A stretch of DNA of 64,000 nt from NCBI GenBank assembly GCA_902611415.1, contig CACLZM010000006.1, positions 1 to 64,000 of the forward strand, given 5' to 3'. This stretch comes from an uncultured Alphaproteobacteria bacterium (GTDB lineage Bacteria > Pseudomonadota > Alphaproteobacteria > HIMB59). Both the position numbers and the translations under genes were made by a program. The notes under the pieces are model-generated. The model saw only the letters and a program-made list of their open reading frames with translations, ran no database searches and was not told the DNA's origin. Positions 7,273 through 15,381 of the stretch are shown one piece after another (within the stretch, counting starts at the first letter, position 1; every line of letters starts with the position of its first letter).

Positions 7273-7971
7273 TTATTGATATTTGTAATCGGGATTAGTG
7301 CCAGATGTGTATTCTATACCATCAATTACTACTTTTGGCCAAGTACCAATTCCAATAAGTTTAGGTCTTGACTCCAGATAATCTAAAATACCTTGAATCT
7401 TTTCAAAATCGCTCATAAATTTTTTTAACTTTGGAAAGTTATCTAAAATTTTATCATCTAATAGCAATGCTAGTGAAACATGATGATAAACATTAAAGTC
7501 ACAATAAAATGCTCTTTCTCCTAAAAAAAAATTACCTTCATATTTACTTAGTAACTTCTCAAAATTTGTAAAAGCTTTGGGTAAAATTTCATTTAAAAGA
7601 TTTTTTTTATTCTTTAAGTGCATTTCACCAACCCAAACATTTATTGTTGGATTTAAAGGAAAAAATAAATCATGGGCAGACTCAAATATAGAGTCAGCAT
7701 ATGCAACCATTTCCTCATTATTGGGGATATTGTTTGTAAGTTTAGCTATATATCTTGAGATAGTATTGCTTTGCCATATTTCAATTTTTTCATCTATAAC
7801 AAGCAAAGGTAATTTATGAAAAATCACCTCTTTTTTGACATCACCCCATGGTTTTTTAAAATAATCCCATGCCATTTCATATGAATATTCTATACCCGCA
7901 GTATTTAGCATCATCCTTGGAGCCTCACATAAAGCTCTAAGATTGAAATAGATTAACTGTAGTTTAGACAT
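7273..7971 (-). CDS. Glutathione S-transferase family protein
   Basis: The N-terminal thioredoxin-like half resembles sigma-class GSTs: LQLIYFNLRALCEAPRMML holds the Tyr that activates glutathione and the helix start. KLPLLVID supplies the cis-Pro, and IWQSNTISRYIAK the Ser that binds the glutamyl moiety. The C-terminal helical half carries LGERAFYCDFNVYHHV, the usual N-capping box region. At 232 residues it is normal or slightly long. It is divergent from the glutamine-synthetase-like gene with 39 bp between starts. A role in conjugation, isomerisation or detoxification is likely; the substrate is not evident. Confidence 0.85.
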   Translation of the reverse strand: MSKLQLIYFNLRALCEAPRMMLNTAGIEYSYEMAWDYFKKPWGDVKKEVIFHKLPLLVIDEKIEIWQSNTISRYIAKLTNNIPNNEEMVAYADSIFESAHDLFFPLNPTINVWVGEMHLKNKKNLLNEILPKAFTNFEKLLSKYEGNFFLGERAFYCDFNVYHHVSLALLLDDKILDNFPKLKKFMSDFEKIQGILDYLESRPKLIGIGTWPKVVIDGIEYTSGTNPDYKYQ

Positions 7972-8010
7972 AAAGTTTATATTAATATTTTTATATTATA
8001 AATATTTATC

Positions 8011-9396
8011 ATGAAAACTAAAAATTATTTATCTGAAGCACAAAATTTTCTGAAGAGAAATACACAAGTAAAATCATTTGATATTGTAATGCATGATTGT
8101 AATGGTGTAGGTCGTGGAAAAATAATTAGAAGAAATGAGTTATTAAATTTGTATAAATCAGGTAGGCAATTTCCTCTTTCATTACTTGGAATGGATATTA
8201 CTGGTGAGGATACACCTGAAACAGGATTGATTTTAGAGCAAGGTGATGGTGACATAAAAGCTTGGCCTATACCATCATCACTTAAGTTATTGCATAACAG
8301 CAAACCACCAAGAGGTGAGTTATTCATGAACATGTATGATATTGATGGAAAAAAATTGTTAACAGATCCAAGAAATGTTTTGGAAAATAAAATTCAAGAT
8401 TTTAAAAAAAAAGGAATTAATTTTTATGCAGCATTTGAGCTAGAATTTTTTCTTGTTTCAAATGAATTGGATGAGTATGGAAAACTAAAACCAGCAAAAT
8501 CTATACTTGGAAAAAGAGCATCAATTAAAAAGACAGATGTCTATTCAGTAGATCATCTCCATGGTATGTTACCTTTAATTGATGATATTTATGAAGCTAC
8601 AAAACTTGCAAAAATAGATGCTGAAACTATTATTTCAGAGTACGCGCCCGGTCAATACGAATTAACATTAAAACATCAAAAATCGTTATTAAAAGCTGCT
8701 GATGATATTTTAAGGCTAAAAAGAATTATAAGAGCACAAGCAAGAAAACATGGAGTCACTGCATGTTTTATGGCAAAACCTATGGAAAATATTTCTGGTT
8801 CTGGAATGCATTTTCATATTTCACTTTATGATCAAAAAGAAAAAAATATTTTTGCCGAAAAAAATAACGAAAAAGTTAATAAAAATCTTAATTATGCACT
8901 TGGGGGTCTTTCAAAAACCATGGGTGAAAGTATGTTGATATTCGCACCAAATGCTAATAGTTGGAGGAGGTTTGTTTCAGGGTCTTATGCACCAACAAAG
9001 CCTAATTGGGGAGTAGATAACAGATCAGTTGCTTTTCGAATACCAAGTAGTAATAAAAATAATAGAAGGATAGAACATAGAGTCTCAGGCGTTGATGCAA
9101 ACCCATATTTAGTAGCCTTAACTATAATTTCAGCAATTGAATTAGGAATTCAAAATAAAATTTCTCCAGATAAACAAACAACCGGAAATGCTTATTTAAA
9201 GAAAAATAATCAAAAATACAAAATTCCTTCTGACTGGAATTCATCAATTATGCTATCTAAGAAATCCTCTTTTTTAAAACAAACTTTAGGCCCAGAATTA
9301 CATAAGGCGTTTATAGCCATTAAGGAAATGGAATATCATAAATTTGTTAGTACTATATCAGAATTAGATATTGATTTATATTTAGATGCTATTTAA
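8011..9396 (+). CDS. Glutamine synthetase family ligase (GlnA-type, PuuA-like)
   Basis: 461 residues with the complete GS catalytic framework: FELEFFL and SEYAPGQYELTL (metal-binding Glu), GSGMHFHISL (active-site His), NSWRRFVSGSYAPTKPNWG and NRSVAFRIP (Arg and ammonia/phosphate site), and RRIEHRVSGVDANPYL. No adenylylation-site Tyr motif near the C-terminus is evident, and it stands alone rather than next to glnB. It is therefore more like gamma-glutamyl-amine ligases (gamma-glutamylputrescine, gamma-glutamylmethylamide or ethanolamide types) than housekeeping GlnA. It would join glutamate to ammonia or an amine with ATP. The methylated-amine context of the window makes an amine substrate plausible. 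Confidence 0.85.
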   Translation: MKTKNYLSEAQNFLKRNTQVKSFDIVMHDCNGVGRGKIIRRNELLNLYKSGRQFPLSLLGMDITGEDTPETGLILEQGDGDIKAWPIPSSLKLLHNSKPPRGELFMNMYDIDGKKLLTDPRNVLENKIQDFKKKGINFYAAFELEFFLVSNELDEYGKLKPAKSILGKRASIKKTDVYSVDHLHGMLPLIDDIYEATKLAKIDAETIISEYAPGQYELTLKHQKSLLKAADDILRLKRIIRAQARKHGVTACFMAKPMENISGSGMHFHISLYDQKEKNIFAEKNNEKVNKNLNYALGGLSKTMGESMLIFAPNANSWRRFVSGSYAPTKPNWGVDNRSVAFRIPSSNKNNRRIEHRVSGVDANPYLVALTIISAIELGIQNKISPDKQTTGNAYLKKNNQKYKIPSDWNSSIMLSKKSSFLKQTLGPELHKAFIAIKEMEYHKFVSTISELDIDLYLDAI

Positions 9397-10174
9397 CTTT
9401 ATCTAGAAAATCATTAAGCTCTTTTTCTTCCATTTTAATAAGATGTTTATCTTCAGGGTATGCACCACTATTAAAATCATCAACAAACATTTTAAAACCT
9501 TTTACTCTTAATTCTTGTAACTCTCTCTCTTTAATTTCTAAATCTACATATTTTTTTGCATGTCGAGGATAATGACCAACGTTTGTACCAAGTATATCAT
9601 TACAAAATAAATATTGTGTATCACACACATCACCACAGCCCATACCCATAGTTATCATTTTAGTATTCTTTGTTATAAATTCTGCAAGCTCAACTGGTAC
9701 TACCTCTACTTCTACGCAAGCTGCTCCAGCATTTTCGAGATCTTTTATTTTTTGATATACTTTAAAAGCTTCGTTTGATGTTTTTCCTACAGCTCTATAA
9801 TTAGTCCATGTTGCAATATTTGGGACTAATCCAACGTGTGCAGTTACAGGTATTCCCTCTTTTGCCATAGATTCAATAAAGTTAATAGAGTGTGAACAAT
9901 AAATAGCATCTGCTCCCATTTCCATTATTTCAAAACCTTTTTTTATTGCCTCTTGAGGAGAACTCACCAACCCATGTTTAAGACCAACAGATAAAAATGC
10001 TGTTGGAGCAACTTTTCTTACATCCTTGAAATGATGATCAGGCTCACAGGAAATTATTTCAATTCCTGCTTTGTAGGCAGCTTCTGCCTCTTTTGCTGTA
10101 TCTATATGAGTTTGAGGCCACTTCTTTTTACCTTTTTGACTCCATAAATCAAAAACGGTAGTTCTTTTAGCCAT
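9389..10174 (-). CDS. Diverged PanB (ketopantoate hydroxymethyltransferase) family protein
   Basis: The TIM-barrel features of PanB are recognisable in GIPVTAHVGLVPN, NAGAACVEVEVVPVELAEFIT and GMGCGDVCDTQYLFCNDILG; the last two contain the position of the catalytic Glu. The N-terminal metal site is not kept. The segment matching VGDS reads SCEPD, the one matching ADLPF reads SVGLKHG, and the Lys/Glu pair of VKxEGG is IYCSHS. It is therefore unlikely to make ketopantoate and may be a C-C lyase or aldolase of other specificity. It overlaps the upstream desaturase gene by 8 bp, so the two products probably act together. The convergent GS-like gene overlaps it by 8 bp. Confidence 0.75.
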   Translation of the reverse strand: MAKRTTVFDLWSQKGKKKWPQTHIDTAKEAEAAYKAGIEIISCEPDHHFKDVRKVAPTAFLSVGLKHGLVSSPQEAIKKGFEIMEMGADAIYCSHSINFIESMAKEGIPVTAHVGLVPNIATWTNYRAVGKTSNEAFKVYQKIKDLENAGAACVEVEVVPVELAEFITKNTKMITMGMGCGDVCDTQYLFCNDILGTNVGHYPRHAKKYVDLEIKERELQELRVKGFKMFVDDFNSGAYPEDKHLIKMEEKELNDFLDKVK

Positions 10175-11159
10175 TGTTATTAGATGGAACGGCTACTTGT
10201 AATTCATATGAAGGGTTTTTTGCTTGTTTTAAAATAGTAGGGATGATTTCAGAGTATGCTCCCCATAAACCTTTTTTTGCAGGAGGCATCTGATCTTTAA
10301 CTAATTGGTGCAGTTTAGGTAAATTATGTGATGGCACAGTAGGGAACATATGGTGTTCAATATGATATTCCATCTGCCAATATAAAAAACTGAAGATCGG
10401 GTTTAAATGCATTGTTCTAGTACTATATCTATGATCTTTGATATTATCTTTAAGCCCAGTGTGTTGAGTTAATCCAAAAAGTCTTTTGAGTGTTATCCCA
10501 TAAAAGTTTGGAAGTAAAAAATATAAAACCGGCAACCAAGACTGAAAAGCAATTGACATTAAAATTAATAAGATCCAAATACCAACATGTAATCTTGAAG
10601 AGTTTATGCATTTTTGATGTTCTCTTTCAGGAATTACCTGTTTCATTACTTCTGTTTTTTTGCCTAAAGCATGAAGAATAGTCTCGTATTGAGTTGTTTT
10701 TTTAAAATTAATTATGTCAAAGAAAGGTATGAATAAACTGAAAAAGTAAAAAACATCAGTTGGTCTTCTAATTGCTATTTCAAAATCGAGAGGATCATCA
10801 AAGTAAGTATAACCATGATGACGAAAATGTGACCATCTCCATCTTACTGGTTCAAATCCATTCATATAACTTCCAATTTGATAAAAAAAGTTATTCCAAT
10901 AGTTCGTTTTAAAAGCTGTTTTATGTCCTGTTTCGTGCCAAATAGGATCTGCGCAATTCCATATATTTCCATAAATTAAAAAAAATAATAAAGACCACCA
11001 AGTCCCCCATGTCATATAAGCTAAAACACCGAATACAATTAAAGACCCAAAGAAAATAAACATGTGTTTAAAACCTTGATAATCGGACTTCTTAAGAAGC
11101 TTTACAAATTCTTCTTTATCAACGTCACAATGATGCCATTTGTCTAAGTCAACTTTCAT
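10167..11159 (-). CDS. Membrane fatty acid desaturase / hydroxylase family protein
   Basis: 330 residues with several membrane segments and the three His boxes of the di-iron desaturase/hydroxylase superfamily: HETGHK (HxxxH), HFRHHG (HxxHH) and EYHIEHHMFP (HxxHH). GLTQHTG supplies the additional His region typical of acyl-lipid and sphingolipid-type desaturases. It would use O2 and an electron donor to desaturate or hydroxylate a membrane-associated substrate. It is followed, with 8 bp overlap, by the diverged PanB protein and preceded by a four-helix membrane protein. Whether the substrate is a fatty acid is not shown by the sequence; the PanB coupling hints at something else. Confidence 0.85.
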   Translation of the reverse strand: MKVDLDKWHHCDVDKEEFVKLLKKSDYQGFKHMFIFFGSLIVFGVLAYMTWGTWWSLLFFLIYGNIWNCADPIWHETGHKTAFKTNYWNNFFYQIGSYMNGFEPVRWRWSHFRHHGYTYFDDPLDFEIAIRRPTDVFYFFSLFIPFFDIINFKKTTQYETILHALGKKTEVMKQVIPEREHQKCINSSRLHVGIWILLILMSIAFQSWLPVLYFLLPNFYGITLKRLFGLTQHTGLKDNIKDHRYSTRTMHLNPIFSFLYWQMEYHIEHHMFPTVPSHNLPKLHQLVKDQMPPAKKGLWGAYSEIIPTILKQAKNPSYELQVAVPSNNNG

Positions 11160-11200
11160 TTACAAAAAAATACCATAAACTAAAAAAAAAATAAATAAGG

Positions 11201-11623
11201 TCAGACAAATGATCCTATTGCACCAGCTATGGCAAGAATCAAGCCTAATCTAGACAAAGACCCAGAATTTTTAATATATTTTTGATTGGGGGATAGGCTT
11301 TTTCTAGCTGATACATATAAATGCATATTTATAAATATTGCTGTTATTAAAATTAAGCTAGCTCCAAATAATTTCATATGAAAAGCCCAACCTAAATTAA
11401 ATGAGCCGTATATTGCCAATAGCAAAATAATTCCAGTAACCCACATTGTGATGATAGCTAATAAAGATAAAAATGCTAAAACCTTAAAACCTTTAGCCAA
11501 ATGAGGCTCAGGAACTTTACCTTCTTTTTTATATATAGATTGTATAACAGCACTACCAATACCTCCTCCTCCAGCAATAAACAGAGATATAAGATGAAGA
11601 AACTTACAAATGTATATAATCAT
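11201..11623 (-). CDS. Four-helix integral membrane protein (DUF2269/CopD-like)
   Basis: 140 residues with four hydrophobic helices starting MIIYICKFLHLISLFIAGGG. His10 in the first helix and others (AFHMKLFG, NMHLYV) could be haem or metal ligands, as in small cytochrome-b-like membrane proteins, but this is only suggestive. It lies 41 bp upstream of the desaturase on the same strand, so it could be an electron-transfer partner for that di-iron enzyme. It is divergent from the carnitine dehydrogenase gene. Function unknown. Confidence 0.6.
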   Translation of the reverse strand: MIIYICKFLHLISLFIAGGGGIGSAVIQSIYKKEGKVPEPHLAKGFKVLAFLSLLAIITMWVTGIILLLAIYGSFNLGWAFHMKLFGASLILITAIFINMHLYVSARKSLSPNQKYIKNSGSLSRLGLILAIAGAIGSFV

Positions 11624-11675
11624 ACAAAAAAAAATATCATAATTTAATATTTATGAGTTAATATATTTTTAAAAG

Positions 11676-12647
11676 TTGATTAAAAAAAAGATTGTCACGA
11701 TAGTCGGTGCTGGCGTCATTGGCGCTGGATGGGCTGCTAGAATGCTAGCATGTGGTCTAATAGTTAATGCTTATGACCCAAGTGTTAAGGCAAGAAAGCA
11801 ACTATTATCAAATACCAAAACAGCTTTAAAAAGCCTTCAAAGATTAGGTTTAAACAAAAATGCAAAACTTAGTAATTTGAAAATTTATTCTGATCTCAGA
11901 GAGTCTCTTCATTCAACCACCTTTGTCCAAGAAAATGCTCCAGAGAATGAAAAATTAAAGAAGAAACTTCTCAAAGATATAGATAAATTATTGCCAAAAA
12001 ATATAATCATTGCGTCTAGTTCATCAGGACTTTTGCCTACAAGAATTCAATCTTTATGTAATTATCCAGAAAGAGTTTGTATAGGACATCCATTTAACCC
12101 TGTATATTTATTACCTCTTATCGAGTTGGTATCAGGAAAGCAAACAAAGAAAAACACAATTACCGGAGCTAAGAAGTTTTACGAGGGAATAGGAATGAAG
12201 CCTTTGATTGTAAAAAAAGAAATTGAGGGTTATATATCTGATCGCTTACAGGAGGCTCTTTGGAGAGAGGCACTTCACATAATTAAAGATGGCATTGCTT
12301 CGACTCAAGATGTTGACGATGCGATTGTTTATGGACCTGGATTACGATGGTCTTTTATGGGTGTTTGTCTAACTTTTCATCTTGCAGGAGGGCAAACTGG
12401 TATGAAACACATGTTAGAGCAGTTTGGACCTGCTCTTAAATTACCTTGGACTAAATTAAAGGCGCCAAAACTTGATGCAAAACTAAAAAAATTAATGATT
12501 TCAGGCACAAAAAAACAGTCAGGAAAATACACTATTAAAGATCTAGAGGTGCAAAGAGATATTTTTTTGATTGAAATCATGAAAACTTTGAATAAATATC
12601 AAAGAAATAATTTTCCTAATTGGAATAAAACATTTAATAAATTTTAA
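11676..12647 (+). CDS. L-carnitine 3-dehydrogenase (3-hydroxyacyl-CoA dehydrogenase fold)
   Basis: The Rossmann motif IVGAGVIGAGWAARML at the N-terminus, the SSSSGLLPT and GHPFNPVYLLPLIELV segments of hydroxyacyl-CoA dehydrogenases, and DRLQEALWREALH are present. The stretch GPGLRWSFMGVCLTFHLAGG, followed by MKHMLEQFGPALKLPWTKL, is characteristic of carnitine dehydrogenases. The enzyme oxidises carnitine to 3-dehydrocarnitine with NAD+. It starts at TTG; no nearby ATG in frame fits. The downstream gamma-butyrobetaine hydroxylase begins one base after its stop, and a dehydrocarnitine-cleavage-type enzyme is at 57.0 kb. No C-terminal thioesterase fusion (seen in some species) is present at this length. 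Confidence 0.87.
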   Translation: MIKKKIVTIVGAGVIGAGWAARMLACGLIVNAYDPSVKARKQLLSNTKTALKSLQRLGLNKNAKLSNLKIYSDLRESLHSTTFVQENAPENEKLKKKLLKDIDKLLPKNIIIASSSSGLLPTRIQSLCNYPERVCIGHPFNPVYLLPLIELVSGKQTKKNTITGAKKFYEGIGMKPLIVKKEIEGYISDRLQEALWREALHIIKDGIASTQDVDDAIVYGPGLRWSFMGVCLTFHLAGGQTGMKHMLEQFGPALKLPWTKLKAPKLDAKLKKLMISGTKKQSGKYTIKDLEVQRDIFLIEIMKTLNKYQRNNFPNWNKTFNKF

Positions 12648-12648
12648 T

Positions 12649-13791
12649 ATGAGCGAAAATCTTTCAATTAAAACAATCGATAAAAATAACAAGTCTATTT
12701 TGGTCGATTGGAGTGATGGTTTTAAAAGTAAATATAATTTCTTATGGTTGAGAGATAATTGTCCCTCTGAAGTACATCCTACAGCTCGTGAACGAACTTT
12801 TAATTTGCTTGATGTATCTGAAGATATTCACCCTAAAAATTACTCTCTAAATAGTGAAGGTAATCTTGAGATTGAGTGGAGTGAGGGAGGGCATAAAAGT
12901 GTTTATGAGAGAGATTGGTTGAGACATAATTGTTATTCTTTAAAACACAGTCGAGAGTACGTTTCACCATATAGGATTTGGGATAAATCCATGCAAGATA
13001 CATTTACCGATATTCAAATAGATTACAGCGAAATAATTAGTAGTGATGATGGTTTAAAAAAGTGGTTACAGCAACTACATTTTTTTGGTATTTCAATTGT
13101 TAAAAACGCTCCAACAGATGTAAATTCTGGTTTTGATATCCTGAAAAATATAAGTCACACTCGAGAAACTTTTTTTAAAACACCATTCGAGGTCATTGAT
13201 ATACCTAACCCTAATAATTCAGCTTATACTGCTGCAGGTCTAAGAAATCATATTGATTTACCATATTATGAGATAGCTCCAGGATATCAGTTTCTTCACT
13301 GCTTAATAAATAATGCTACTGGGGGTGAGTCAGTTGCTGTAGATGGTTTTAAGGTAATTGATTATTTAAAAAATAATCACCCAAATGATTATGACGTACT
13401 ACTTAATACGTCTGTAAAATTTGTAAATAGAGACTACACAACTAATACAATTAGAGTAATGCATAAACCTATAATAACTCTCGATCACAATAATGATTAT
13501 AATGATATTAGGTTCAGCGTTGCTTACATGGGAGTTATGGACTGCCATCCTGATCAAATGGATCATTTTTACTCAGCATACAGAAAGCTTTTAAGCTTAC
13601 TTCATGACCAGAGGTTTGAAATTAACTTTCGTATGCAAGCTGGAGATATTTTTAGTTTTAATAATCGAAGAGTGTTACATGGTAGAAAAGAATATGATGC
13701 CAATTCTGGAGAAAGGCACCTTCAAGGTTATTATATGGACAGAGATGAAATCTTGGGTCGCTTAAATTATATTGAAAATTTAAATCCTTAA
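12649..13791 (+). CDS. Gamma-butyrobetaine hydroxylase-like Fe(II)/2-oxoglutarate dioxygenase
   Basis: A GBBH_N-type N-terminal domain (about 10-100) precedes a TauD fold. The iron facial triad is visible as H201 and D203 (NHIDLPYYE) and H344 (RVLHGRKEYD), with the 2-oxoglutarate-binding Arg shortly after. The N-terminal zinc Cys cluster is thinned: WLRDNCPSEVHP keeps one Cys and a His. GBBH converts gamma-butyrobetaine to carnitine; trimethyllysine dioxygenases share the architecture. Its one-base spacing from carnitine dehydrogenase makes a gamma-butyrobetaine-to-dehydrocarnitine module the best reading. Confidence 0.83.
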   Translation: MSENLSIKTIDKNNKSILVDWSDGFKSKYNFLWLRDNCPSEVHPTARERTFNLLDVSEDIHPKNYSLNSEGNLEIEWSEGGHKSVYERDWLRHNCYSLKHSREYVSPYRIWDKSMQDTFTDIQIDYSEIISSDDGLKKWLQQLHFFGISIVKNAPTDVNSGFDILKNISHTRETFFKTPFEVIDIPNPNNSAYTAAGLRNHIDLPYYEIAPGYQFLHCLINNATGGESVAVDGFKVIDYLKNNHPNDYDVLLNTSVKFVNRDYTTNTIRVMHKPIITLDHNNDYNDIRFSVAYMGVMDCHPDQMDHFYSAYRKLLSLLHDQRFEINFRMQAGDIFSFNNRRVLHGRKEYDANSGERHLQGYYMDRDEILGRLNYIENLNP

Positions 13792-14054
13792 ATTTAATAA
13801 AAATTAAAATAAAAAATTCAAGTGTTGTTCAAAGATTACAGCAATATAAATAAAAAAATTTATTAGGATTAGTTATGTTAAAAGGTAAAAGAAGCAATAG
13901 ATAATGAGATAATTTTGTTAAGTAATGTCTTAAATTACTTACTTTGGTGGCTTCATCTTTTTAACCTCCATCCTTAAACCTATCCTCTAGGCGATTCTAT
14001 CTTATCAAATAAATTGGATTTTGTATTTTTTAATTTGTGAATATTATGAAAACT
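13792..14054. other. 263-bp gap between convergent genes; no gene recognised
   Basis: No supported ORF. It holds a weak hairpin (AAGTAATGTCTTAAATTACTT, near 13920-13940). Beside it is a relatively GC-richer patch (about 13940-14005) that reads GCCTAGAGGATAGGTTTAAG on the minus strand. Only peptides of about 10 codons (for example MEVKKMKPPK on the minus strand) can be read there. It could be terminators, a small RNA or a decayed gene. Confidence 0.3.
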
Positions 14055-14633
14055 TTATTTTACGCAATGTTCATTGTCCCAAAATTTATTAACCTTTGGC
14101 ATTATTAATGGCAGTTTAGCAATAACAGTAGGTCCAAATTTTTCTATATCTCCAGTTGCAAGAACGTAATTACCCATATTTATTTCATTGAAAACTTTAA
14201 TGTAGTATGAACCTGGTTCGTAAGTTACTGTACTTTTAAAATCTTCACCTATTTGTGGCCCTATCCAATACCATTTTTTACCATAGGGCTCATACCATTC
14301 CCACCACTCAAAATTTTTACCATCAACTTCCTCGATGACACTTAACTCAAGGTCTTTACCTTCTAAAATACTAAATGAGAACTTTCTAAATGTATTACAA
14401 TCATCAATTTTTGGAACAGTAATACCAACATAAAAATTAAATTTCTGATCAGAATTTATTAAGTAATAATGTGGATCACCATTTAATTTAGAGTATATTG
14501 CTTTTGATATTTCTGGTTTTTCTATTAGATATGCCTCATTAGGTTTATTTGGGTTTGAGTCATTTATTACAGGTTGATGAGCATAGGATAATGAATTAAA
14601 GGTAATTAAAATAAAAACACTAAAAAATTTCAT
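14055..14633 (-). CDS. Hypothetical exported protein, 192 aa
   Basis: A clear signal peptide (MKFFSVFILITFNSLSYA|HQ) precedes a soluble domain rich in aromatic residues (NFEWWEWYEPYGKKWYWIG) and beta-strand-like segments. Two Cys (DDCNTF and the C-terminal EHCVK) could form a disulfide in the periplasm. SYYIKVFNEINMGNYVLATG resembles the end of a small beta-sandwich. No family or enzyme motif is recognised. It stands alone, divergent from the pcm-like gene, so it has its own promoter in the 82-bp gap. Confidence 0.7.
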   Translation of the reverse strand: MKFFSVFILITFNSLSYAHQPVINDSNPNKPNEAYLIEKPEISKAIYSKLNGDPHYYLINSDQKFNFYVGITVPKIDDCNTFRKFSFSILEGKDLELSVIEEVDGKNFEWWEWYEPYGKKWYWIGPQIGEDFKSTVTYEPGSYYIKVFNEINMGNYVLATGDIEKFGPTVIAKLPLIMPKVNKFWDNEHCVK

Positions 14634-14715
14634 AGTTTAATTTACACTATTATTTTATATGAGGCGAATATGATCTATGAAAAACAATTAATTTTGTTAT
14701 AAATCAAACTTTATC

Positions 14716-15378
14716 ATGAATTTTGAACAAGCAAGAACAAATATGGTTCTTAATCAACTAAGAGCTAATCGTATAAAAAACTCATCCTTAATTGAAAAAA
14801 TTGAATTATTTCCAAGAGAAAACTTGTATCCAAAATCTTATAAACATTTGGCTTACTCTGATAAGATTATATTTTTAGATGATGGTCGCTTTATTCTACC
14901 TCCTTTAACATCATTTCATTTATTACAAGCTTTGGGAGAGATTGATGATGAGAGTATTTTAGAAATTGGTTCTGGATTTGGTACATCAACATCAATTATA
15001 AATAAATTTTCCTCTAATATTGACTGTATAGAGTCTTCTATGCAAATGACTGAAGTTTTCAAAAATAGTATGAAAGACGGTTTGTTCAATGCCTCTTTAT
15101 TAGATTTAACGATAGAGGAATTTTTCAATAACAAAAAGCCAAATATTAAAAAATACCAAAAGATTATTATTAATGGTTCACTTGATGAAGAGCCCATAAA
15201 TATAATTAAAAATGCATCTGATAATGCAGAGATAGTTTGTATAATTGATAACCAAGATTTTAAACATAAGATTGTTAAATATATAATAGTAGGAGGCAAA
15301 TCGAATAAGTTTGTTATAGATGAAGCTTCCTCTTCTTATATTTATAAATATGTTCAATCCGAACCATTTGTTTTTTAG
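14716..15378 (+). CDS. Protein-L-isoaspartate O-methyltransferase family protein
   Basis: The SAM-binding motif ILEIGSGFGTSTSII lies at about residues 91-105. An N-terminal MNFEQARTNMVLNQLRANRI helix and the LPPLTSFHLLQAL segment match the alphaproteobacterial Pcm-like subfamily rather than E. coli Pcm. The C-terminal half is divergent and the typical repair-enzyme motif is weak, so the enzymatic role is uncertain. It ends 3 bp before valS. In many alphaproteobacteria the same gene is followed by tolC and popZ and then valS; here those two are absent. Confidence 0.75.
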   Translation: MNFEQARTNMVLNQLRANRIKNSSLIEKIELFPRENLYPKSYKHLAYSDKIIFLDDGRFILPPLTSFHLLQALGEIDDESILEIGSGFGTSTSIINKFSSNIDCIESSMQMTEVFKNSMKDGLFNASLLDLTIEEFFNNKKPNIKKYQKIIINGSLDEEPINIIKNASDNAEIVCIIDNQDFKHKIVKYIIVGGKSNKFVIDEASSSYIYKYVQSEPFVF

Positions 15379-15381
15379 CAA

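Noticed and set aside
8025-8333. Minus-strand ORF of 102 aa inside the GS-like gene
   Set aside because: Shadow frame opposite a recognised coding region.
14916-15299. Minus-strand ORF of 127 aa inside the pcm-like gene
   Set aside because: Shadow frame; hydrophobic composition is a by-product of the reverse complement of A/T-rich codons.
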